From Opitutaceae bacterium (GTDB lineage Bacteria > Verrucomicrobiota > Verrucomicrobiia > Opitutales > Opitutaceae), in the NCBI GenBank assembly GCA_016795545.1, contig JAEUGX010000028.1:1-37790 (forward strand): 37,790 nt of DNA, written 5' to 3'. Below are positions 1 to 8,146 of this stretch, in pieces. Positions within the stretch are counted from its first letter, which is position 1. Each line of letters begins with the position of its first letter. Under the pieces are notes generated by a model. The model was not told the origin of the DNA and ran no database searches. It saw only the letters and a program-made list of their open reading frames with translations. The position numbers and the translations under genes are program-made.

Positions 1-639
1 CTGGTGGACGCCGGCATCGACATCATCCAGATCGACGACCCCGCCCTCACCTATTTCTGCGACCGGCGCCTGATGGGCACGGGCGACACGCACGACGACC
101 GCCTGCGCCGCACCTGGGACATCGACCGGCAGTTCCCCGAGGCGGTCGCCGCGATCAACACCATCGTCGACGGCCTCCAGGCCGAGATCCACCTGCACTG
201 CTGCCACAGCGTCTACAAGCGCCAGAGCGACGTGAACGGCGACTACAAGCCCATCCTGCCGCGGCTGCACGCGGCCGGCATCGACCGCGTGAACATCGAG
301 TTCGCCTACCACGGCACCGGCGCCGTCGACGACCTCGCCCTGCTGCCCCCGAAGCTGGACGTCGGCATGGGCGTGGTCGACGTCCGCGGCGAGACGCTGC
401 AGACCGTCGAGGAGATCGAGGCGATCGGCGCCGCCGGCGCCCGGATCATCGATCCGTCGCGGATCGCCCTCAACCCGGACTGCGGCTTCGCGCCCGACTC
501 CGGCGAGCCGCCGACCATCGACGAGGCGTTCGAGAAGCTGCAGCGCCTGTGCGCGGCCGCGGCCCGGCTGCGCCAGCGTTTTGCCGGTCCGCCCGCGACC
601 ACCCGCCCGGCGCCCAAGCGGAGGAAGCGCCAACCCTAG
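1..639 (+). CDS. MetE C-terminal-domain-like methyltransferase, 5' end missing
   Basis: The reading frame is open from the first base, so the N-terminus lies outside the window; 212 codons remain. The protein resembles the C-terminal catalytic barrel of cobalamin-independent methionine synthase, which moves a methyl group to a zinc-bound thiol such as homocysteine. The metal-ligand pattern of that family is visible: IQIDDP near the start, an HCC motif in IHLHCCHSVYK, a glutamate in NIEFAY, then GVVDVR and the late cysteine in LNPDCGF. The tail after about residue 195 is Pro/Arg-rich and probably disordered. Many stand-alone MetE-core proteins use other methyl donors or acceptors, so the exact substrate is open. 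A HAD hydrolase follows on the same strand 45 bases later. Confidence 0.8.
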   Translation: MVDAGIDIIQIDDPALTYFCDRRLMGTGDTHDDRLRRTWDIDRQFPEAVAAINTIVDGLQAEIHLHCCHSVYKRQSDVNGDYKPILPRLHAAGIDRVNIEFAYHGTGAVDDLALLPPKLDVGMGVVDVRGETLQTVEEIEAIGAAGARIIDPSRIALNPDCGFAPDSGEPPTIDEAFEKLQRLCAAAARLRQRFAGPPATTRPAPKRRKRQP

Positions 640-684
640 CCGCGCCGGGCTTGCCCCTTCGCGGAGGGTGATTTTGCTGCCGCC

Positions 685-1389
685 ATGCCCGCCCCGCTCA
701 CCATCGGCTTCGACGCCGACGACACGCTCTGGCACAACGAGTCGATCTTCGAGGACGTCCACCAGCGCTACCGCTCCCTGCTCGCGCGCTACCACGAGGC
801 CGCCGTCGTCGACCGGACCCTGCTGGCCACCGAGAAGCGGAACCTCGAGCTGTACGGCTACGGCATCAAGGGCTTCACGCTGTCCGCCATCGAGACCGCC
901 ATCGAGCTGACCGGCGGCCGGATCAGCGCCGACGAGATCCGCCAGCTGATCGCCCTCGGGCGCGACATGCTGGAGCACCCGGTGCGCCTGCTCGACGGGG
1001 TGCCGGAAACGTTGGCCGCAATCGCCGGCCAGCACCGGCTGATGGTGATCACCAAGGGTGATCTCCGCGACCAGGAGCGCAAGCTGGCCAAGTCCGGCCT
1101 GGCCGGGCATTTTCCCCGCGTCGAGATCGTTTCGGAGAAGGACACCCCGACGTACACGACCCTGTTTCGCCGCCACCAGATCGCACCGGAGAGCTTCCTG
1201 ATGGTCGGCAACTCGCTCAAGTCCGACATCCTGCCCGTCCTGGAACTGGGCGGCGCGGGCGTCCACGTGCCCTACCACCTGACCTGGGCCCACGAGCAAG
1301 TCGACGAACCTCCGCCCCTGCCGGGGCGCCTCTTCCGGCTCCGGACCATCCGCGAACTGCCCGGCCTCCTGGGCTCGCTCCCGCCGTAG
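685..1389 (+). CDS. HAD family hydrolase (YjjG-like)
   Basis: A 234-residue soluble phosphatase-type protein of the haloacid dehalogenase superfamily, which hydrolyses phosphate esters through an aspartyl-phosphate. Motif I is FDADDTLW at residues 9-16, with nucleophile D10 and general acid D12. Motif II is the Thr of MVITKGD. Motif III is the Lys in IVSEKDTPTY, and motif IV is GNSLKSDI. A helical cap lies between motifs I and II. The layout and GNSLKSDI resemble nucleotide or phosphoglycolate-type phosphatases, but the substrate cannot be read from sequence. It follows the MetE-like gene on the same strand and may be co-transcribed. The ATG sits where the hydrophobic beta strand before motif I begins. 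Confidence 0.88.
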   Translation: MPAPLTIGFDADDTLWHNESIFEDVHQRYRSLLARYHEAAVVDRTLLATEKRNLELYGYGIKGFTLSAIETAIELTGGRISADEIRQLIALGRDMLEHPVRLLDGVPETLAAIAGQHRLMVITKGDLRDQERKLAKSGLAGHFPRVEIVSEKDTPTYTTLFRRHQIAPESFLMVGNSLKSDILPVLELGGAGVHVPYHLTWAHEQVDEPPPLPGRLFRLRTIRELPGLLGSLPP

Positions 1390-1395
1390 CCCGCC

Positions 1396-2502
1396 TCAAC
1401 CGGGGCGCGCCAGGCTGGTGCCGGACACGAAGCGGGGGAAGACCCGATACGGGCGCGCGACGGCGACGCCCGTCGCGGCCAGCTGCGCGAGTGCGCGGCC
1501 CAGGCGCCGCACGATCCCGCGCCCGTCGTAGCTGAAGTGCGCGAGTTGGGGCCGCAGGTCACCGAAGACGTCGTCCTGGTCGCGACAGATGATCGACACG
1601 CGCCCGGGCACCGCCACACCCCGTCCGAGCAGGTGCACGAGCGCCACCAGCGCCGCGCGGGGCTTCGCCACCAGCAGCCCGGTCGGGGGCGCGGGCCCGG
1701 CCAGCAGCGCGTCGAGGCGCACCCGAAGGCCGGCGGGCGTGCCGTCGTGGCGGACGATCCGCGCCTGCACCTCGTCCCCGGCCGCATGCAGCCGCACCGC
1801 CTCGGTGAATCCCGCCTCGGTGGCCAGGTCTCCGATCCCGTTCGAGTCCGGCACCAGGAAGGCGATCCGCCGGTGGCCGCGACTCAGCAGCAAACCCGCG
1901 GCGCTGCGGCCGACGGCGTGGTTGTCGAGGTCGAAGGAAGGTAGCCGCACCGCCGGGTGGCAGGAACCGAGCACCATCGCCGGGACACCGCGTCCGGCCA
2001 GCCACATCTGCAGCTCCTGGTTCAGCGAGAGCAGCACGTAGCTGAGGACGCGGTTCCGGGCGAAATAAGCCGCCAGCTTCCGCTGCTGCGCGGCCAGGCT
2101 CCGCTCCTGGCAGACCAGGAACTCCGTCGTGAACCTCAGCCGCTCGAGCACGGTCCGGATCTCGCTGAACGCCAGGCTGCCGATCGGCGGGCACTGCTCG
2201 GGCTGCTCGTGGGAGAGGAAGATGACCCGCCGGTTCAGCGACGGCCGCGCCCCTCCGCCCGCGCGGATCGTGCGCAGCTGCCGCGCCCGCGGGCCATCCA
2301 GCGTGCCCTCGCGAACCAGGATGGCCAGGGCCCGCCGGATGGTCGGCCGACTCACCTGCAGCACCTCGCTCAGGCGCCGTTCGCTCGGCAGCGCGCCCGC
2401 CCACGCTCCGCGATCGATGCCCCGCCGGATGGCTTGCGCGGTCAGCGCGGAAAACGAGATCCGCTCCGGAAGGTCGAGGGCGTGGTCGGACGGAGGCATC
2501 AC
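1396..2502 (-). CDS. GntR-type winged-helix regulator with LacI-like sensor domain
   Basis: A 368-residue DNA-binding regulator. Residues about 14-80 form a GntR winged helix, recognisable from LPSERRLSEVLQVSRPTIRR with a following wing (LVREGTLDGPRARQL). From about residue 90 the protein looks like a LacI/periplasmic-binding-protein sugar sensor, seen in VILLS-type strands, RGHRRIAFLVPDSNG and VSIICRDQDD. Such GntR-LacI hybrids usually control carbohydrate-use genes and respond to a sugar. It is transcribed away from the sulfatase at 2583, with only 80 bases between the two starts, so the sulfatase and the following genes are its obvious candidate targets. That link is an inference from position. 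Confidence 0.88.
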   Translation of the reverse strand: MMPPSDHALDLPERISFSALTAQAIRRGIDRGAWAGALPSERRLSEVLQVSRPTIRRALAILVREGTLDGPRARQLRTIRAGGGARPSLNRRVIFLSHEQPEQCPPIGSLAFSEIRTVLERLRFTTEFLVCQERSLAAQQRKLAAYFARNRVLSYVLLSLNQELQMWLAGRGVPAMVLGSCHPAVRLPSFDLDNHAVGRSAAGLLLSRGHRRIAFLVPDSNGIGDLATEAGFTEAVRLHAAGDEVQARIVRHDGTPAGLRVRLDALLAGPAPPTGLLVAKPRAALVALVHLLGRGVAVPGRVSIICRDQDDVFGDLRPQLAHFSYDGRGIVRRLGRALAQLAATGVAVARPYRVFPRFVSGTSLARPG

Positions 2503-2582
2503 CGGGCCGCCCTTTCCTGGTTACTCAGGATGACCAGCGCAATACCTTTGTTTCCCGCCGTACCCGTTTCCAACTGGGAGGC
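2503..2582. promoter_or_regulatory. Divergent control region between regulator and sulfatase
   Basis: The 80 bases between two divergent starts must hold both promoters and probably the regulator's operator. An imperfect symmetric stretch, TGGTTACTCAGGATGACCA, lies at about 2518-2536 with TGGT/ACCA ends and is the best operator candidate by eye. A GGGAGG stretch at 2576-2581 sits only one base before the sulfatase ATG, too close for a normal ribosome binding site. No convincing -35/-10 pair was found. Confidence 0.35.
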
Positions 2583-4133
2583 ATGCCCGCCCGCTCGCTC
2601 CCGCCCCGCCTGCCGCGAACGCTCTCCGCCGCCCTCGTCGCAACCGTGGTGGCCCTGGACGCCGCGCCGCCGCCGGCCGCGCCCCCGCCGCGGCCCAACA
2701 TCGTCCTGGTGATGTCCGACGACCAGGGCTGGGGCGACGTCGGCTACAACGGGAACCCCCGCGTCCGGACCCCCCATCTTGACACCCTGGCGCGCGAGGG
2801 CCTCCGGCTCGATCGTTTCTACGCCGCCGGCCCCGTCTGCTCGCCGACCCGCGGCAGCTGCCTGACCGGCCGGCATCCGTCGCGCTACGGCATCGACTGG
2901 GCCGACGACATCCTCCCAGCGAGCGAACGCACCCTGCCCCAGGCGCTGAAGGCTGCCGGCTACCGGGCCGGTCATTTCGGCAAATGGCATCTCGGTGAGT
3001 TCGAGGTCGGCGGCACCGCGTTCACCTCCGAGCCGGGCGAGGGCTGGAAGCTCGACGCCGCCAGCTACGGCCCACCCTGGGAGCGCGGTTTTGACGTGTG
3101 CTTTTCCGATCAGGGCGGGCCGACCTACAATCCGATGGTCTGGGGGCGCGACCGCGGGCCAGGCAACCGGCTCGTCATGAACCGGCCGGTCGCCCGCGGC
3201 GAGACTACGGCCCTGCCGGGAGTGGTCCCGAGCGGCGCCCGTTTCTGGACGGGACCGGGCGTCACCGCCACCGGCGACCTCGACGGCGACAGTTCCCGCG
3301 TCATCATGGACCGCGCGCTCCGCTTCATCGAGACCGAGGCCGCCGCGGGCCAACCTTTTCTGGCGGTGGTCTGGATGTTCACGCCCCACGCGCCCATCGC
3401 CGCGGGCAACGAAGAGCGGGCCCGCTATCCCGGGCTCACCCTCGAGGAACAACACTGGTACGGCTGCCTCAGCGCCCTGGACGACCAGATCGGGCGGCTG
3501 CGCCGACGACTGCGGGAACTGGGGATCGCGGACAACACCGTCCTGTGGTTCTGCAGCGACAACGGCCCGTCGTGGGTCCTGCGCGAGTTCAACTCCGCCG
3601 GACCTTACCGCGGCGAAAAGGGCCTCCTCTACGAAGGCGGCATCCGCGTGCCCGGCCTGCTGGAATGGCCGGCCCGTTTCCGCGCACCGCGGGTCGTGAC
3701 GGCGCCGATCTCCACCAGCGACCTCTATCCCACCCTGCTGCGTTGGGCGGGCGTCGGGCCCGGAGAACAGGCTCCCCCGCTCGACGGCCTCGACGTCACG
3801 GCCCTCCTCGACGGAACGCAGTCCGCGCGCCCGGAGCCGATCGCCTTCCAGTCACCGGTGCGAATGGGACTTGGACGCGATTGGTCGACTTACCCGGACC
3901 ACTGGCGGCGCAACCCGGATCCGGCGACGCGCCAGCTCGCCCTGTCTGATAACCGGTTCAAGCTGATCAGCACGGACAACGGGGCCTCCTACCAGCTCTA
4001 CGACCTGGCGGCCGACCCCGGTGAGTCGACCGACGTCGCCGCCGCCCACCCGCGTGTCGTGGCGGAGATGCGTTCCCGGCTGCAACGCTGGCTCGATTCG
4101 TGCCGGCAGAGCCGGGCGATGCCGGGCGCGTGA
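2583..4133 (+). CDS. Secreted type I sulfatase
   Basis: A 516-residue sulfatase that hydrolyses sulfate esters, very likely on a glycan. The N-terminus has basic residues and a hydrophobic stretch (about 10-27) that fits a signal peptide, giving periplasmic or outer-surface location. Metal ligands D46 and D47 are in VLVMSDDQGWGD. The formylglycine motif is CSPTR, with C86 as the residue to be oxidised, so an anSME- or FGE-type maturase is required; none is in this window. The GKWHLG motif, CSDNGPS near residue 320 and YRGEKGLLYEGGIRVP complete the family pattern, and the length is normal. It is divergent from the regulator at 1396-2502 and followed by two probable glycan-related genes. The substrate is unknown. 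Confidence 0.93.
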   Translation: MPARSLPPRLPRTLSAALVATVVALDAAPPPAAPPPRPNIVLVMSDDQGWGDVGYNGNPRVRTPHLDTLAREGLRLDRFYAAGPVCSPTRGSCLTGRHPSRYGIDWADDILPASERTLPQALKAAGYRAGHFGKWHLGEFEVGGTAFTSEPGEGWKLDAASYGPPWERGFDVCFSDQGGPTYNPMVWGRDRGPGNRLVMNRPVARGETTALPGVVPSGARFWTGPGVTATGDLDGDSSRVIMDRALRFIETEAAAGQPFLAVVWMFTPHAPIAAGNEERARYPGLTLEEQHWYGCLSALDDQIGRLRRRLRELGIADNTVLWFCSDNGPSWVLREFNSAGPYRGEKGLLYEGGIRVPGLLEWPARFRAPRVVTAPISTSDLYPTLLRWAGVGPGEQAPPLDGLDVTALLDGTQSARPEPIAFQSPVRMGLGRDWSTYPDHWRRNPDPATRQLALSDNRFKLISTDNGASYQLYDLAADPGESTDVAAAHPRVVAEMRSRLQRWLDSCRQSRAMPGA

Positions 4134-4168
4134 TCCGGCCGGTGCGGCCCCGCCTCTTTTTTCATCTT

Positions 4169-5650
4169 ATGCCTACCTCATCGCCAGCCCGTGGAATTTC
4201 CCGCCGCGAATTCGCCGGCCGCTTGGCTGCCGGCGGCGCTTTGCTGGCGAGCGGCGCCGCTCCCCGTGCAGCCGCCATGCCGGCCGCCTCACCGGCCCCG
4301 GAACGGCGCGGTGTCTGGCGGACCAGCCGGAATCCGCAGGTCCTGGCCTCCCCCCTCCGGGTCCCGGCCGGCGAAACCTGGCGCTACCTGATCGCCTACG
4401 CCTTCCAGGTCGCGCCGCGGATCATTGGCCTGATGCTGAACATCAAGCCGATGCCCGGCCCGGGGCAGGATTTCCCGGTCGGCGTGGACTTCATGCTGAC
4501 CAATCGCATCGAGGGCCTTGACCCCGCCGACGCCGTGCCGTTGACCCGGAATCACGTCGAACCGAACCCACACGCGGGCGGCGAGCCGGCGATCATGGTC
4601 AAGAATCCGCCGCAAGTGGGCTTTGTCCCGTGGGGCGCCAGACGCGCCGACGGCTCGCCCCACCCTCACGCCGGCACGGGCTTCGCCGGACTCGTGGCGC
4701 CCGCGCGGCCGGTGGATGACCGCCACGGCACGGACGCCTACCTGGACCGGACAGGCCGCAAGCTCTACACCGGCGACCAATACCATCAGGTCCTGGAATT
4801 CCGGCATCTGCGCTATGACGGCCGTCGCATGGCCATCTCCGAACCCAGCTTCTGGCCGGCACAACGAACCATCGATGGCTACCTACCACTCAACATGGGC
4901 ATGAGCGGGGCCATTTCCGACGGCGATGACCTGCTGCTGCCACTCGTGGCGAAGAAACCCGGCTCGAGCCTGGGCCTCTGCGGGGTCTCTCGCTGGCAGC
5001 GGCGCGGCGGCGACTGGGAGGCGGTCGCCTTCGTGCCCATCACCCCCGAGGACGACTCGATCGAACCGTCGCTGGTGCGCGACCTCGACGGAAGCCTCCT
5101 TTTCCTTGCCCGCGGACGACGTCACCAGGGGCCGCCCGTCCGAATCTGGCGCCAAGCTCCCCGCACGGAGTCCTGGCGGCTGATCATCCACCGCCAGCGG
5201 CTGACCAACAGCACGCCGATCACGCTGAATTCCGCGGTCGACGGGACCCCCTACCTGCTGATGAACCTCTACGAGCCCGAGTTCCGGGTTCCCGGCGCCC
5301 CCGCGGCCGAAGGCGGCATCTCCCGGCTCGAACCCAAGGGCCGCCGCGGCGAGCGGAGCTCGATCTGCCTGCTCGCGCTGAACGAGGCGCGCAACGACTT
5401 CGCCACCCCGCTGCTCGCTCGCGACCCGCTGGTGGAGTTCGGCGTGCCGCCCCGCGGCACGATCTGGGCCGCCGACCACGCCACCGCCACGGTAGTCCAG
5501 CTCCGCGACGGCGAGTGGCACAGCGTCTACGGCTACCGCATCCTGGAGTGGATCGAGAACACGCACATGACGCCGCCGTCGCCCCAGACGGGATGCTACC
5601 TGGACGAGGCCTTCTCGATCGGCCCTGCCGTGCCACCATGGAATTTCTAG
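4169..5650 (+). CDS. Tat-exported sialidase-like (BNR-type) propeller protein
   Basis: A 493-residue protein with a twin-arginine signal: SRREFAG at residues 11-17, then an Ala-rich hydrophobic segment to about residue 36. The ATG at 4169 is preferred over upstream in-frame starts because it puts the Tat motif in its usual place. The mature part is rich in short beta strands, and a repeat-like segment (IEPSLVRDLDGSLLFLARGR) recalls the E-x-L-x-DG-LL-x-R pattern of exo-sialidase-like six-bladed propellers. No canonical Asp box was found and catalytic residues were not assigned, so enzymatic function is a guess. The last 13 bases overlap the next gene's start, which suggests translational coupling. 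It lies 35 bases after the sulfatase. Confidence 0.7.
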   Translation: MPTSSPARGISRREFAGRLAAGGALLASGAAPRAAAMPAASPAPERRGVWRTSRNPQVLASPLRVPAGETWRYLIAYAFQVAPRIIGLMLNIKPMPGPGQDFPVGVDFMLTNRIEGLDPADAVPLTRNHVEPNPHAGGEPAIMVKNPPQVGFVPWGARRADGSPHPHAGTGFAGLVAPARPVDDRHGTDAYLDRTGRKLYTGDQYHQVLEFRHLRYDGRRMAISEPSFWPAQRTIDGYLPLNMGMSGAISDGDDLLLPLVAKKPGSSLGLCGVSRWQRRGGDWEAVAFVPITPEDDSIEPSLVRDLDGSLLFLARGRRHQGPPVRIWRQAPRTESWRLIIHRQRLTNSTPITLNSAVDGTPYLLMNLYEPEFRVPGAPAAEGGISRLEPKGRRGERSSICLLALNEARNDFATPLLARDPLVEFGVPPRGTIWAADHATATVVQLRDGEWHSVYGYRILEWIENTHMTPPSPQTGCYLDEAFSIGPAVPPWNF

Positions 5651-6582
5651 ACTCCAAACCGGAGACGCGCCCCGGCGGCGCGTGGCGGCTCGCCCTGCAG
5701 CTTGACCAGGAACGGCGGCCGGTCGCAGGCAGCCGCACCGACCTGATCGCGGCCATCGGGCGCGGCGCCGACCTGCGCATCGCGACGGAGTTCCTGCACG
5801 AGGAACACATCGCGCCCTTCGCCAGCGAAGCAGCGCGCGATCCGGCGCTGGCCGGCCCCGTCGAGGAGGTCTCCGATTTCCGGGTCACCTACCGGATCGG
5901 CGACTATGTCGCCGGCTGCATGACGCTCCGCCAGCCCGTCGAGCCGACGACCGGATTCAACGGCGCCCAGCCCAAGATGTCCTACTTTCTCTACGACCTC
6001 GACGGCCGCCAGGCTGGAGCGACGCTGCTCCTGGACGGATCTCCCGTCGCCCCGCCGGGCAACCAGCGCATCGAGCCGACGCCGCCGGAAATGCCGAAAC
6101 TGAGCGAGACCGAGTGGTTCGACGTCGGCTCCGCGGCCCCGTCGCGCAACTTCATCTACGCCATGGAAAACTACCGCTATTTCGTCCGAGACGACTGGAG
6201 CGAGGTGTTTTCCCATGGCCCCGACGGCGCCGTCCGCGGCGGCTCCCTGGCGGACCTGTGCGAAGCCCAGCATGCCGGCAGGGAGCTCAAGGTCGGAATT
6301 GCGGGGCTCGGCGATGCCCTGGGGACCGGACCGGCCCACGAGGTTTTTTCTCTCGGGGGATCGTCCTTCCATCACCGCCGCGGGCGATTCCTGGAGCTCC
6401 TGACCCACCCGCTGGTTCGCGTCCGGCCCGCCGTGCCGCTGCGCTTTGGCTCGCGCAACTGGGACGTGGCCTGGGTGTACATGCGCACGGACGGACGGGC
6501 CGTCATGCGCCGGCTCGATCCCTGCACCCGCCGCTTCGCGGACGAAACGGCCGCCTTCGCTTGCCGTTGGTTCGTGCGCTGA
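5638..6582 (+). CDS. Uncharacterised protein coupled to the Tat-exported propeller
   Basis: A 314-residue protein of unknown function. The start is set at ATG 5638, which overlaps the end of the previous gene by 13 bases; a longer upstream extension would merely be the shadow of that gene. There is no signal peptide or membrane segment, so it is probably cytoplasmic. The sequence is rich in beta-type stretches and aromatic residues (for example YFLYDLDGRQAG and FIYAMENYRYFVRDDW) and ends in CRWFVR. No family motif was recognised. The overlap with the propeller gene and the nearby sulfatase suggest a role in the same carbohydrate pathway, for instance handling or sensing a product. This rests on position only. 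Confidence 0.75.
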   Translation: MEFLDSKPETRPGGAWRLALQLDQERRPVAGSRTDLIAAIGRGADLRIATEFLHEEHIAPFASEAARDPALAGPVEEVSDFRVTYRIGDYVAGCMTLRQPVEPTTGFNGAQPKMSYFLYDLDGRQAGATLLLDGSPVAPPGNQRIEPTPPEMPKLSETEWFDVGSAAPSRNFIYAMENYRYFVRDDWSEVFSHGPDGAVRGGSLADLCEAQHAGRELKVGIAGLGDALGTGPAHEVFSLGGSSFHHRRGRFLELLTHPLVRVRPAVPLRFGSRNWDVAWVYMRTDGRAVMRRLDPCTRRFADETAAFACRWFVR

Positions 6583-6614
6583 CCCGCGCCGCCGGCGGGG
6601 TTGCGGTCACAGAT

Positions 6615-6690
6615 TGGTGGACCCGATCAGATTCGAACTGACGACCTCCTCAATGCCATTGAGGCGCTCTGCCAACTGAGCTACGAGCCC
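6615..6690 (-). tRNA. tRNA-Ala(GGC)
   Basis: The reverse strand folds into a complete cloverleaf of 76 nucleotides including an encoded CCA (6615-6617). The acceptor 5' strand GGGCTCG pairs with CGGGTCC and contains the G3:U70 wobble that marks alanine tRNAs. The discriminator is A (6618). The anticodon stem is CCTCA/TGAGG with loop ATGGCAT, giving anticodon GGC at 6655-6657. The T loop reads TTCGAAT. It lies between two protein-gene 3' ends. Confidence 0.97.
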
Positions 6691-6711
6691 ATGACCAATC
6701 CAAAGAGAGGC

Positions 6712-6741
6712 TTAAAAGGAGTTTTTGGCGGCGGAACGCAA
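6712..6741 (-). promoter_or_regulatory. Possible tRNA-Ala promoter
   Basis: Read on the minus strand, TTGCGT (6741 down to 6736) and TTTTAA (6717 down to 6712) are separated by 18 bases. They lie about 22 bases ahead of the first tRNA base, a good position for a sigma-70-type promoter. The match to consensus is only moderate and there is no experimental support. Confidence 0.3.
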
Positions 6742-6846
6742 GGACTTTTTCGCCCGCCCGCCCGGCCGGCCCCCAGTCCGCCGGGCACGTCCTAATTTCC
6801 GCACGTTCATGAGGTAAGATCCGGCGCCGCCACGCCTGCCCAACCC

Positions 6847-7704
6847 TCATTCATCCCGCATCTTGAACGTGACGGTCCAGGTGTCGGACTTGCGGTTGGG
6901 CGTGGGGCCGATGGAGCGCATCCGGCGGAACGCGTCGATGACGGAGTCGTCGAACTCCTTGTTGCCGGAGCTCCGCGAAATCCGGGGATTGATGATGGCA
7001 CCGCTGGCGGTGATGTCGAAGGTCACCCGGGCCTCCAGGCGGTCGCTGACCCCGGGCGGCGGCTCGTGGGCCCGCTTGAGCTCCTGGATCAGCAGCGAGA
7101 TGTAGGTGTTGAGCGCATTCTGCTCCTCGCGCGTGAGGGCCTTGCCGCCGCCGCCGCCGCGCGTGTTGGCGGTCGAGCCGCCCCGGACGCCGCCCGCAAT
7201 GCCCTGGGCGTCGATCCGCGGCACGTTGGCGGCCTTGCGCGGCTGGTTCGAGGCGGTCGAACGCTTCGGCGTCGGGTGCTTCTTCAGGTATTCCTGGTAC
7301 GAGATCTTGGCGCTCTTCTTGAGCTCCTTCACCATCGACTGGTCGGGCTTCGGCTTGGCCGGGGCCTTCTCCACCGGCTTTTCCACGGCCTTCTCCACCG
7401 GCTTCGGCGCCGGCTTGGGCGGCACGGCGGGCTCGGGCGGCGGGGCGAGCTCCTCCTTGGCGGCCTCGGGCGGCTCGGGCGGCAGGTCGACCTCCGGCAC
7501 GTTCAGGGTCACCTTGTCCGTGTTGCCGAGCGCCGGCGCGACGAGCTCGTCCGGCGCGGTGGGCTCGCCCGCCACCAGCTCGAAGATCACCGGCGGCAGC
7601 TCGTCCCGCTTCGCCACAAAAACCGTCGTCACGAAGACCACCGCCGCCACGAAGGCGTGCAGAGTCAGCGAGACGAGCAGCGAGCTGGGCGAGTTGGGGC
7701 GCAT
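6847..7704 (-). CDS. tonB: TonB family energy transducer
   Basis: A 285-residue protein with one N-terminal membrane helix (about residues 8-28), a long Pro/Glu/Lys-rich periplasmic spacer with repeated VEKxVEK and PPEP units (about 70-140), and a C-terminal TonB-type domain (about 220-285; RLEARVTFDITASG and ISRSSGNKEFDDSVIDAF). It should carry proton-motive energy from ExbB/ExbD to TonB-dependent outer-membrane receptors. It is the third gene of a tight exbB-exbD-tonB run and starts 4 bases after the exbD stop. No receptor gene is in the window, so the cargo is unknown. Confidence 0.88.
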   Translation of the reverse strand: MRPNSPSSLLVSLTLHAFVAAVVFVTTVFVAKRDELPPVIFELVAGEPTAPDELVAPALGNTDKVTLNVPEVDLPPEPPEAAKEELAPPPEPAVPPKPAPKPVEKAVEKPVEKAPAKPKPDQSMVKELKKSAKISYQEYLKKHPTPKRSTASNQPRKAANVPRIDAQGIAGGVRGGSTANTRGGGGGKALTREEQNALNTYISLLIQELKRAHEPPPGVSDRLEARVTFDITASGAIINPRISRSSGNKEFDDSVIDAFRRMRSIGPTPNRKSDTWTVTFKMRDE

Positions 7705-7708
7705 GCCG

Positions 7709-8134
7709 TCACTTGGCTTCGGTGTCGATCGTGATGCGGGTGAGGTTGTGCTTCTTGACCTCGTCCATGACCCGGACCACCTGCTGCCACTGCAGCGTCA
7801 GGTCCGCGCGGAGCCGGATGACCGGCTGCTTCGGCTTGGCCGCCAGGGCCGCCAGGTTGCTCGAGAGCTCGGTGAACGTGACCCGCCGGTTGCCGAAATA
7901 GAAATTGCCCGCCCGGTCGATGGACACCACCTGGTATTCCGTGTCGGGCGGGTTCTTGGCCTGGGGCTTCTTCGCCTCGCCGGGCAGGTTGATCGGGATC
8001 GTCTGCTCCTGCTGGATGAGCGGCGTGCTGATCATGAAGATGATCAGCAGCGTGAAGCCGAGGTCCACCATGTTGGTGACATTGAGCTCCGCCACGGGAT
8101 GGAGGTGACGGGGCCTGCGGAAGATTCTCGCCAT
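7709..8134 (-). CDS. exbD: ExbD/TolR family biopolymer transport protein
   Basis: A 141-residue inner-membrane protein. The family's proton-carrying aspartate is D24 in NVTNMVDLGFTLLIIFM, which begins the single transmembrane helix. A periplasmic domain of ordinary length follows, with LPGEAKKP and the end TRITIDTEAK. It should form the ExbB/ExbD proton channel that powers the TonB protein encoded immediately downstream. Its start lies 12 bases after the exbB stop, fitting one operon. Confidence 0.92.
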   Translation of the reverse strand: MARIFRRPRHLHPVAELNVTNMVDLGFTLLIIFMISTPLIQQEQTIPINLPGEAKKPQAKNPPDTEYQVVSIDRAGNFYFGNRRVTFTELSSNLAALAAKPKQPVIRLRADLTLQWQQVVRVMDEVKKHNLTRITIDTEAK

Positions 8135-8146
8135 GGGGAAAGCTCC

